Source: Dipetalonema caudispina
Taxonomy: Eukaryota; Nematoda; Chromadorea; Rhabditida; Onchocercidae
Direction: 5' to 3'
Assembly: GCA_013365325.1 (NCBI GenBank)
Contig: JABVXV010000198.1
Location: 51,898 to 115,897 of the forward strand
DNA: 64,000 nt
Under the pieces are notes generated by a model. It did no database searches. It was not told the origin of the DNA and was given only the letters and a program-made list of their open reading frames with translations. This document shows positions 22,409-35,200 of the stretch, one piece after another. Made by a program: the position numbers and the translations under genes. How positions within the stretch are numbered: the first letter of the stretch is position 1; the number at the start of each line of letters is the position of its first letter.

Positions 22409-24326
22409 TAGTATTTTTTAGTATTTTATCTATATAATTAGTCAATTGTACTAAAAATCAAGAATCAATAAATCATTTCTTTCCGCAACATTCATTAACT
22501 TTTTCCTCTTTTTTTTTTTTCATTTCCATTCTTTCATCATCCTGATTACATTTATTTACTACTCTTCTTCTAATTATTCTTTCCATTCTTTTCATCAAAT
22601 TTATCCATCATTTTCAGCTCATTATTGGACTAATTTCATCATTCAATATCAGCCTAATTATTAAAAAATTTGCTATGCCTTCTTGAGTAGACAAAAAAAA
22701 AAAAAAAAAAAGAAGTGAATTCCACGCTTAATTCATTTTTGTCAAATTCGTAGAATTGAGCGTAACACAATGAAGCTATTAAATAAATAATTAAATCAAT
22801 GAGTTATTTTACAATTTTCAAAAATTTCAAACTACAAAATGCTAACTAACTCTAACTAATGATATATCTTTAATCTATTTCTGAAGTGCGGGATAATCGA
22901 GAGTAGTTTAATTTCAATCATTGAAATTTTCCACTTTTCATGAATGAATGTTTTTTTCATGGAAGAGGAATGTAAATTAATGTGAGGTGATAACTGCTAT
23001 TAATGATAACAATTCTCTTGATAGGTTTATCAGGTTAGAAATTAGTAATGAGCAATATTCATGATGTTCTTCTAGGAGGTACTTCTTTGTGTAATCATTT
23101 TGATATAATCTATAATGTACGAAGTACAGATGTCGAGACAGGGGATGACCTTTTCTTTGCTAACCTATAATTAGAGTAATTAATTATACAGGCTTAGTGA
23201 ATCAATTTAATGGCTTAGTGAAAAAAAAAAAGTGATAGGATAAGGTTTCTAAGGGATCGGCATGAATTGATGGATTTCAAAAATTGATGATTCATCACAT
23301 TTTGTAGAATTTAAAAGATAATGGATGGAAGTATTGGTACTTCAATTAAAATATCTGAAATGTGAATTTTTCGACTCTGAAAAATAAATGAAGATGTGAT
23401 GCTTTCATTCGATTTTATTATAAGATTTTGTCATTGTAATGACATTTTAAAATAGTTGAAATAGGTTGCTGAAATCATTAAATAAAAATTATCATTTATT
23501 AATTTCTCTGTATAACCCATATTTCAATAGCCATTAAATTGAATTAAAATGAGCAAATCAATTGGTTGTTCAATTAATCAATGATAATTGATCAGTCTTA
23601 GCTGCATTTATGAATTAGGAAGTTGAATATTGTAGAAAAACGGATCAGATTCCTTAAAGGTTTCAAAAAATAATATTAAAGATTTTTTCAAATTATAATT
23701 AAGAGAGAGAGAGAGAAAAAAAAAAAACTTCAGGACAGTATATTACCGTACGTATAAAAATGTTACACGTACAAGAAGACATACGACAGCGCAATGTTGC
23801 GCTGGTTGGATTCAGGTACCCGGTAAAGAAGGATGTCAACGAGGTTAGCATACCTTCTTCTTCTTCGGAAATATCTGCTGCACCTAAAATAGCAAATGAT
23901 TTGTTAAAATTGTTACCTACGAAGATTTATGCGAAAATATCAGTGTCCAAATTTGATAATTTCATAGAATTTATTCAAAAAATCAAAAATTTTAAACTGA
24001 AATAAGAAATTGAGAACTTTCGGGCTTCATATTAAAATTTAAAAGTAATTTAATGGCTAAATAAGGATCATTTATCCATTAATATCACACAAAATAATGA
24101 TATAAAATATACTACAGCTAAAATATCATATTTGCAATCGTTTCAAATTGGGTAAAAAAAACGAAACTTTGAATGTGTTAAAATAAATTTTAATTTTTTC
24201 CTCATACAGCAAGTTGTACACCAGAGTTATGTCATAACGGTGGTACTTGTCAACCGTCAACATCGGATAAAAATGAAGAAATTTGCCGTTGTTTGCCTGG
24301 ATTTCAAGGTGCTCGATGTCAATATG
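15422..24326 (+). other. MEGF6-like N-terminal exons: signal peptide, EMI domain, first EGF
   Basis: Exon 1 encodes six Met, then a hydrophobic core ([10 protein letters not shown]) and a cleavage region near HGKID, a good signal peptide (residues 1 to about 28). Exons 2 and 3 form the EMI domain (residues about 48-122): [27 protein letters not shown] and the closing QCCAGW. EMI domains mediate multimerisation in EMILIN and multimerin proteins. Exon 4 is a plain EGF (LCHNGGTC ... [12 protein letters not shown]) without the calcium-binding D-I-N-E signature. Introns 1 (6.5 kb) and 2 (1.6 kb) are the longest of the gene. Confidence 0.9.
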
Positions 24327-27300
24327 GTAGGTCACAGTTCATTTGCACATTTTGCAATATTAGTTCTGGTATTTGTCATTTAATAAAAATAAAATCTGCA
24401 TTGGTTTTTCAACATGTTTGCATTTTCAAATTTACAAAAATTAAGAATAAATTTGAAGTGCTAATCTGGATTTTTGACCTAATACCTAGGGTCGTTTGAA
24501 CTCTGCGATACCATGATATCAAACAATTTATCAGTTCGATTTTAAAGCTTAAAATGCACAAATAATGACAAGCTTATAGCTCAGAAATATTGTATCCAAC
24601 TCTCAGTTTTTCCAATCCTTCCATATCATACCTGAAATTATTAATGATTACACTTAATTGATATTATTCAGACATAAACGAATGCTTGGTGGAAAACGGT
24701 GGATGTCCACATGATTGTGTCAATACGATTGGCACATTTTACTGTCGTTGTTTTGCTGGATATCAGCTAGACAGTGATCAACAAAAATGCATTGGTACTT
24801 TCATCTATCCTTTTCTATTTTATGAATATTAAAATAGAAGATAGTGAGGGGAAATAAATAAATCATCAAAGAATGAGAGTGATTCAGAATTCTCGTAATG
24901 TGAAACAGATAAGCGATACAGATGATCATCGTTAGCGGCAACTTTAAAAATACTTCTCTTGTCCTGATATTTTCATTACCATATTATCCGTCTTGTTCAG
25001 GTTTCACTTAAATAAAAAAATTTTTTAAATTTCACTAAAATTTAATGTTTTAGATGTTAATGAGTGTCAATTTGAAAATGGTGGTTGTGAATTTCGATGC
25101 TTGAATACAGAAGGTGGATATCGTTGTGAATGTCCACCAAGAATGCAACTACATTCGAATGGTCGTCAATGTGTCCGTAAGAATTTTACGTTATTTTAGC
25201 AATTAATAGTTGAATTTAGATGAATGATTTAAGTAGTTTTGTTGAAACTTTCATCAGTTTTACATTGGTAAATCCTCGATATCAATAATGTAGGAATTCA
25301 ACGATAGTTAACTGTTTTCGACGATATGAAATGCATCCGTTATTCATTCATCAGTAATTGTACTTTATGCAGAATGTTTCTATTTCCAATTTTCAAAAAA
25401 CTTTCAAATGTTTGTTTTTCCATGTTGGAACTATTCTTGCAAAGAATAACCGAAAAAGTACCAAAAAACGGTTATTTGTTGAGGGTAATTGCATAAATTA
25501 AAAATGAGGAATGGAAAATATGACAAAGGAAAGGAGAAAAGGATAAAAGGGAGGGAATGAATAAGAGAGAGAGGGAGAGAGAGAGAGAGAGAGAGAGATG
25601 GAAACAGGAAAACGGTTTGTTGTCATTGTAAACGGAATTATTCAAAATGACCAATAGATGATGAAAAATGATTGTTAACGTGGAACACCTGGACGGAAGC
25701 ATTGAAGCAAAAGACAAGGAAAGGAAATGTTGCAATATGAAATTGAGGAAGATCGAGATCAAATAATGTAATACTAATTTTCGTTTAGCATTTATCAAGA
25801 TACATGAATGGAGTAAAAAGTAATCTGCTCATTAGAAAGATAAAATGATTGAAATCAATCGATCATATATATTCTATTGATCAACTTGGCTTAAACGAAA
25901 ATTAATTGATAATGTCACTGCAACTGATAACTTCATCGATCTTCTCCGTTTTCTTTTTTTTTTTTTTCATCGATATTGTATGAATGCATGTGTATATCAA
26001 TTTCTTCAGCATAAATCAGAAATTGAATCAAATAGATACTTATAGGAAATTATTCAATGATAATTAATTGCTATCATAATATTCATGAAGTTATGAAAAT
26101 TAAATAAGTCGGAAAAATTATTGCATATTTTTAACCATCTTTAGGTAAGAATATTTGCGCAGCAAATAACGGTGGTTGTGAGCATATTTGCGAAGAAAGG
26201 CATGGACGATTTCATCGATGCAAATGTCGGCAAGGATTTAAATTAGCTGCCGATAAGCGGCGATGCCATCGTAAGTAATTAGCGTCCTCTCAATACTTGA
26301 AATAAGTTGTGAAATTTTCGCACGAAATAGAATATAAAATGTATTATTGTGCGGATACGATAGCATAACATATGATAGATCTTCTTGAAGTGATAAAAAA
26401 AAATTTTACTCAAAGATTTCGGAAGCAAACACTCTTTGGATATCATAAAATTAGAAAGTTCATATAAACTTTTGGAAGAGAGTCCTTTTTAATTACTAAA
26501 TTTAATATTTCGTATAAATTTGTAGAAATTTTTTTATAACCGGTTGCAATTTTACAATTTGTTAGAAAAGTCATTGGAAATATCAATCAGATAAATTTTC
26601 AGATGAGTTATTTCAAAGTTCAAAATTTACAGTAATTTTATAAGGTTAAAGATTCCCCAGAACGGTTGAATGGAGGGAAAAGATGGAAAAGAAAGGAATA
26701 AACGAAAACCACTTTTGAATAATTTAATATAATTAAGCCTAAACCTACTACTGTTCATTGTTTAACTTGAACACAATTGTCCGTTCTTCTCCATTGTCCT
26801 CTCTCTCCCTCTCTCTCTCTCTCTCTCTTTCACTCTCCCTCTCTTTCTAAATCTCCCAGTTAATGATAAACAATATTACGAAGGGAAAATAGGAGTTTTA
26901 AATTAAAATCAAATTTTTTTTTCATCAAATATCTTTTGAAAATTGTAAAATGATTTTGGCAAAAAAAAAAAAAGAATGAAACACATTTGCATATCTTTTA
27001 AATTATCTTAAAAACACCAAACTTTTATTTGGAATATTTGAGATAAGTTACCGGGGAAATGATTTATAGTACTAATCATTTGGATATTCTTTCCTCATAA
27101 CTTTTCTTCCTTTAATTGACTGAATTAGATCTGAGAAATCAGAGATCGAAACTATGATGAAAAGAATCTGTTGGCTATTGATATCAAGTTTCCGGAAATC
27201 CTACAATTTTTCATAAAACTGATGATGACATTGCAATATTACAATTTTACATCTAACATAATCGTACAGGAAATACTATACTTATTGCAATCAAATATTA

Positions 27301-29245
27301 TATCCGTTGCTCACTTTTAGTGATCAGCTTTTTAGCGATCGATCCATGCGCAGTAAATCGTGGTGGTTGTGAGCAGCATTGTATGAATGATAACGGAAGA
27401 GCCGTATGTCAATGCTATCATGGCCTTAGAATTGGATCAGATCAGAAGTCATGCGTTGGTCTGTCAGATATTTGAAAATAAATAAAAATTTTGAACATTT
27501 AAAGTTGTAAGCTGTAGCACATATTACGGTAGCATATCAACAAAAAAAATTTTTAATAATTCAAAATGAAGTATTGATTGATTTTGTGGAAACTTTTTTG
27601 AATTATCAAATCATTTTTGTTTCGAACAATTCATTATTGATTATCATTTCATTATTATCATTATCAAGAGGAAATTTTAAAATTTTGAAATAAATATAAA
27701 AAGGTGAATAGTAAAATTTTTTACAGATATCGATGAATGTGCAACAACGAAAGCATCAGAATGTGAACATGAATGTGTTAATATTTATGGAACATACAGG
27801 TGTGAATTTAATTTCTTATCCTGAAATACATGATGAATATAAATTATTTGCTATTCATAATTTGAAATATGGAATTTAAGAAGAATATCAAAGGTTGAAG
27901 TTAAATGAGAATGAAATATGACAATTACAATAATTAAACAAAGCGAATAATTTCTACGTCAAATTTCTTCGTCCTACTTTAAATTTCTAGCATAAATTGT
28001 GGTACATCGAAATTTCCATCGAAGACAAAACGAGCATCATTTTTTATCTCTTCTCATTTCGTTACTTTTTCATTTCACTGCCAAAAAGTCATTTCTTAAT
28101 GAATTGTTTGGTACTATAAATCAGAATTTCATATATGGCAATATTAAATCTCGATTTGAAATTTCTGATACAAATGATCCGTTTTGTATTAGTTATAATT
28201 AGATTAGTCAATAGTAGACATAAAATTAAATTTACAAAATTATCATAAATTCGTTGAAGATGTCGTTGTCGTCCTGGATATCAATTACTATCAGATGGAC
28301 GCCAATGTAAATCAATAATTGATCCGTGTCAGGTTTGCGATATCGATCATATTATACATTAGAAAAATGATAAAAAATTAACCGAAGTCGTAGATAAAAA
28401 GTTTTTTGTTTTTTTGTTTTTTTTTTTTTTTTTTAAATTCCTTAATATGAATACATATTTAAATATACGAATTCGTAAAATACTATAAATATTGAGGTAA
28501 ACCGTAATTGCAGAACGAAAATGGAGGCTGTGAACAAATATGCGAAAGTGATGAAAATGGCAACCTGAAATGCTCATGCAAAACTGGTTATCAACTTATC
28601 AGCGATGGTCGATCTTGTTCTGGTAAAATTTTTCAATCTTTTTTCAACATCAATGATAACTTCTCACAATATTAAACCTTATTCTAGCTGATAATAATAA
28701 CATTACAGTTAAGTAATTTCCCCCCCCACCCTCCTCCTCACCAAAAAAAAAAAAAAAAAAAAAAAACTATTTTTTAATTATGTAAGAAACAATTTTATAA
28801 TGTTAAAAGTTACAATTTTAATATGTAAATCTTTCAGACATTGATGAATGTATCAATGATAATGGTGGCTGCAAACAACTTTGCATTAATTTACCTGGAA
28901 GTTATCATTGCTCCTGTAAAACTGGTTTCCTAATGATTTATGATGGCAAAACTTGTGAAGGTTATCATTACTCGATAATACTTTCGATAAATCATATATC
29001 ACATTTTATTATATCAATTTTTGATAACTTTATCATATTGTATACAATTAATTCAACTTGAACTATTCATATTATTCAATTAACAAATTCTTTTCAATTC
29101 ATTTTCATTACTATTTGCAGATATTAATGAATGTATCGCAAATAATGCTGGTTGTGAGCATAATTGTATCAATGAAGAAGGTGGATATGCATGTACATGT
29201 GAAAATGGCTATAATTTAGCATCTGATAATCATTCCTGTCATGGT

Positions 29246-29282
<37 letters not shown>

Positions 29283-32200
29283 AACAACTATAAAAATTTT
29301 AATAACGAAATTCTATGGAATAGTAAAAGTAATTAATAAATGTTAATAATTCACATACTATACAATGAATTAAATGAAATAGTAGAAGTTAAAAGTATAT
29401 CATCTCTCAACTAAATCATTTTTTACCTCTTTATGCCTTCACTACATAGACAACAAAAAAGATAACTGAAAGTTTTAAAAATTAAAAAAAAAAAAAAAAA
29501 AAAGAAAAAATAAGTTTTCAGAGATAGAAAAATGATAGCATATAATTTTTAATAATTCTTGTTAATCACTAATAAATATCTATTAAGAAAATCTTATTGA
29601 ATCTTTTGCATGCATCATTGCATTTGTATATTTGCATTCTTCATTGCATTAAATTAGTAAATTTTGTGTTAAATTTAATAATGAAATTATATGGTAATTT
29701 AATTTAGATATTAACGAATGTTTAATAAATAACGGTGAATGTAGTCAATTATGCAAGAATATGGAAGGTAGTTATCGTTGCAAATGTTTCCGTGGTTTCA
29801 GTCTTGCAGAAGATGGCAAAACATGCATTGGTAACATTTTCAATTTTGTTGTATTTATTTCATTAATTTATGATAACATAACATAATTATAATGTTACAT
29901 TTGAAATTTTAATCAATTCATTGAGGAATTTAATCTATTTCAGCTTCACTTCTATCAGATTCACTATTTGTACACTTGACAAATGATTCTCCTTCTCACA
30001 ATATCAGATGTATGTGTACCTAAGTGTAACATTATAGTATCCATAATGTTATAAGTTGTAATATTTGTTAGTGATTGTGTTTGTATGCATGAGGCTATAC
30101 TACCTATCTTATTCCTTTAAGTATCAAATATGAATTTAAATTAAGTAGAATTTAAAGCGATACTGCATGTGTGACATAAACATCTCATACTTTACTAGAA
30201 TATAGTACTGATTGATTGAAAAATTATTATTACAGATTTTTCAGATGAAAAAAAAAAAAAGAAATACCATTTCAAATGATAATTTTCGTTACAAATACAA
30301 TTTGATTAGCTTAATGATTTGTATTTTATTTGTTGCTCAAATTTTTTTTTTTTTTTTTCATTTTGTAGGGAAATTTTTTTTAAAATTATTAGCTTTGAAA
30401 TTAAATGCATGTGTGTCGTGGAATTTTTCAATTTCAGAACATACAGAAAGGATAGTATTATTAACTAGTGATCAATCGGAAAGCATTGATATGATCGAAG
30501 ATAACATACAACATGAAAATTTCGAAATTACAACACAAGAAGCAATTATATCGCAAAATCTTGCAAAATTATCACATTTTGGTTCCATGCGTATGCTACA
30601 TAGTCTTCCAACTGGTCAATAATTCCTTCTTTTCTTATGCTTTTTCCTTTTTTTTTTTTTTTTTTTTATTTAAGTTTTGTTTTATTTATTTGAAAATATA
30701 CGAATCAATCTGATCATTTGGTAAAAATGTTCCAATGGTATTACGGTTAGAGGAGCATATTGAATATTTGTTTATGATCCATTGTGTGATTTAATTTAGC
30801 AGATTATTAAATATCTTACAGTAACACTTCGATATAATTTTACCAAATAAGATGATCCATAACCTAATTGATACATAGGTATAATTTGTGAGGTATCCCG
30901 AAGATTGGTTTGTAAAAAAGCCTGCGAATATCCATTCTTTTGATAATTGTTGTTGTTGTTGTAGTCGTAACGTTCATATCATCGTTACTTATCGTTCTCG
31001 TACTATTGTAGTTAAAAAAGTTATTTATCCATTTTTGATAAATCAATAAGACTACTTCTTTCAATTTAATTTTTTTCTTTTTTTTTTTTTATTTACAGCA
31101 TGCGAATATGGTCGTTTTGGAGCAGATTGTCGTTACAGATGTGTTGATTGTAAAAATGGAGGTTCGTTCAATTATGCTATGCAAAATAATTAGAAAGCCA
31201 TGTGATGGATGGTATAATTACATCAACGTTTTATATTTTCCATTTGTTTATTTTAATTTTTTAGTTGTTCAAAATTGCTATGATATTCATTCATTCATAT
31301 AATTTGCAGGAAAATGTCGTCGTAATAAGAGTGGTTGTGAATGTGCTTCCGGATATATGGGTACAGTTTGTGAGAATCGATGTCCTGAAGGAACATGGGG
31401 ATTAGGTTGTAAAAAGGTATGCGAATGTGATGGACAAATTTGCAATCATATTACCGGTGAATGTGATTGTCCAGATGGTGCGGAATGTGATGATAGTTGT
31501 CCGGCTGGTCCGTTTTTATAATTTCCTTATTTTAACAATAACAAATATTTCTTTGGAAGCTTTAATATTTAACCTCAAACATTGCGAAGCAAAAAATATT
31601 TCAACAGAGACTTCTTAGGCTCAAATAGATAGTAAAAGGTTAATTAATTACACATAATTTACTATTTTTCACTTTATCATTTATTTGAATCTTTATTTAA
31701 TCAATAATAGCATAGGCTTCTACGGACCTTCGTGCAATTTGCCATGTCAGATGACCTGTGAAAATGGACGATGTGATAGAAAATATGGATATTGCTCTTG
31801 TCCAGCTGGTTATTATGGTGTAAAATGTGATCAGATTTGCTCACGATTTAGCTATGGTCGTAATTGTCGTCATGTATGCAATTGCGAGGAAGAATATTCA
31901 GATGGTTGTGAACCAAAGGTACCAATATATTTATTACATTTCAAATTTACGAACATCGATTCACCGGAAATAATCAGGGAAACTCATCAAAATAAGGAAA
32001 ATTAATTTACAGACTGGAAAATGCATTTGTAAAAGTGGTTTCTATGGTCCATTCTGTAAACGACGTTGTCCAGTTGGTTTCTACGGACAATCTTGTACCA
32101 AAAAATGTCGTTGTGCTGAAAATCAGGAATGTGATTCTACTAGTGGTAATTGTATCAAGAAATGTCGTCCAGGATATACTGGTGATCAATGCCAGATTCG

Positions 32201-35200
32201 TTAGTTTATCAATTCAAGATAACTTTTATCCATTCATCATAATCTATTTTGATATATTGATTGATTGATTCTGCACATATTGTATGCAATACATGTTGTT
32301 CGTTCAAATTTTTTTTTTTTTAAATTTAACTTTTTCAAATTTCTTGGTTTTTTTTTTCATTAAACTAAATTAAATTCATATTTTATTTCTCATGTCAACT
32401 ATACCTTCGTTACATTCATCCCGAGTATACAGTGCATGAATTGAATGCAAACAATATGCGTGCATCATGGCATGCAATCAGACTTAATGAATACACTAAT
32501 TTTTCCCTTATTTGCAATTTCAGCTTGTCCTAACGGTATGTACGGTTATAATTGTACCCAAAAATGTGCATGCGAAACAGGTACATCACAAATATGTCAT
32601 CATGTGACCGGAACATGTACATGTCGACCTGGTTATTATGGGTTATTATGTGAAAAGAGTGAGCTGATCAATTTTACTTTTTTTTTTTTTTTTTTTTAGA
32701 ATTTTTTAAGCATGTAATAAAATGCATGTAAAAGGCATGCTAAAATTTGATTGCATGCAAAGTGTATTTGCAAGTAGAAGCATAAATTAATGTGATCAGA
32801 ATAGTAATATTGATCCATCGCATGTCATTTTTTTTTTTTGATTTACTGATTTACTAAGATTAAGTGGGATATCATTTAAGTAAACAATTAATTAATGGCA
32901 AATCTTTTTTTCTTCCAGAAATTAACTTTATAGCATAATTATTCTCAAGTCATTATAATTGGCTAGTTGTTTATTTTCTAAACTTTGACAATAAAAATTT
33001 TTAATATGGTTGTAATTTTTAGTAATTTTATCAATGGTCTAATTATATGCGCAATTACTTTTGTAACAATTACTTTGTAAATTATCTTCAGCTATGAAGA
33101 CTAATTTATTGCTTAATTATAAAATAAATAAAAATGCATTGAAGTAATTTTAGTATGTCCTATGGGCTTATATGGTCCCAATTGTCAACATGAATGTTCC
33201 TGTAAAAATAATGGTACCTGTAACAATAAGGATGGTTCATGTATCTGCCCAGCAGGATATTATGGTGCTACATGTAGTGAAGGTATTTTCGATCTTTATT
33301 ATCATTCTAGGCTCTGTATGCTGAAAGATGAATTGGCTCATTTGTGCAACTTTATGAAGTAATACTTTAAGTGATACTGTATTAGTACCTAAATATATTA
33401 ATTTTATTTACTAGTGACAAAAAAGAAAGTTCAAAGTGAATTTGAACACTAAAAAAAATCAATGAATAGAATTTTTAATAATTTTTTCGCAAAAACATTA
33501 TAAACCATAGAAGACTGATTGAAGATTTCAAACTAAGCGAAATGCTAAAATATCGTAAAATTGCTGATGCTAGCATAGCTGATAAGCAATTTTGTGCTTC
33601 AATATTTCCTAATTTGAGGCCAATGATACTAAAATTAGATAGGAACAGAAATTTGATACGAATTTGCTATGTTCTGCAAGAATGAAATAATATCTATTGA
33701 AGCAATTTTGCAGTTTGCTTGAAATTAATTTATGATCATAATATATAATCATCTGATCATTGAAATTGCTATCAATCATTAGTATTATAAGTTTCAAAAT
33801 TAAATTTAATCCCAATTTTGCTATGCAAATATGAAATTGTAGTTTGTCCAAGTCAGCGTTTTGGTGTAAACTGTATGCAGCTTTGTGACTGTCATAATGG
33901 TGCTGATTGTAATCCTTCAAATGGTTCATGCAAATGTTTGACCGGTTGGAGTGGTCAAAAATGCGACATACCATGTCCGGAAGGATATTTCGGTATCAAT
34001 TGTAGCGAGCGATGTAATTGCGACCAAGGTGTGCAATGTGATCCAGCTAACGGAGAATGTACATGTCCATCGGGATATCACGGGAAGAATTGTGAGCTAC
34101 GTAAGTTTTTTCAATACAATGTTTATCATTATTTTCATTTTGAGGAAATGAAGAGACAATTTGAGGCAATTCTTTTTCACAAAATTTCTATGGAAAAATT
34201 TGAATGATTGCAAAGAATGACATTTTGTCGAAAGTAGCCAATGATATTTCTCTGTATATCTTTTCTATGTCATATACAACACTCAACTTTATACAATGAT
34301 CTCTATAACCGGTAATGTATTAGGTTCCGGAAATGGATCTTAAAATTATTGTGGAAAGATTGGATATCAACTTCTCATCTTCTATCTCCGATATTTTCTC
34401 TTGTTCAATTAATTCAACAATCACATATTAATGTTTTAGGATGCGAGGAAGGTTATTTTGGTAATCATTGTAAAGGCATATGTGTTTGTCGAAATAATGC
34501 TACTTGTGATCCGACCAATGGTGCTTGCAATTGCAAACCTGGTTGGCGTGGTCAGTACTGTGATCGTTCATGTCCTGATGGACGATATGGTGCTGGTTGT
34601 AAAAAGATATGCAATTGCTCTTCATTTGGTTAGTAATATCTTCATTTATCATCTATTCATGATTTGCCATAATTTTTTTTTTTAAAAAATTTCATCTGAT
34701 AACTGAATACTAATTTTCAGGTGATACGGAAATGGCACGAATTGTCTTGAAATGCCATCCTGTAACCGGCGAATGTCTTTGTATGGAGGGATGGATTGGA
34801 TCCGATTGTCGAACACCGTGTCCATCAAACAGGTAATTTTATGGTAAACCAGTAATAGTATTACAACTAATTTGAAACAGGATAATATTATTGTATTCAC
34901 AATCATTTTATGCCAAGAAACTTTGTTTTATTTCTTTAAAAAAAAAATTTGATTAGCAGAATTTGGATTAATTATTTAATTTAAGCCTTTTTCATATTTC
35001 TTTCTTTGTTGTAGGAGATCAGCTTGTGCTAATATTTCTGGCAGATTATTTACGAATAAGCAATTCTCTAGAAAAAAAAAATTTTTACCCAAAACTGTCC
35101 AGAAACTTTTTTTTTTTTTGTCACAATTTGATATTTATCTCTTTCATTTAATATTCATAAAAATGATTGAATTTAAAATGTATTTTTAGATGGGGTTTTG

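Noticed and set aside
25472..25798. 108-codon minus-strand hydrophobic frame
   Set aside because: Spans a GA/CT microsatellite read as Ser/Leu repeats inside an intron.
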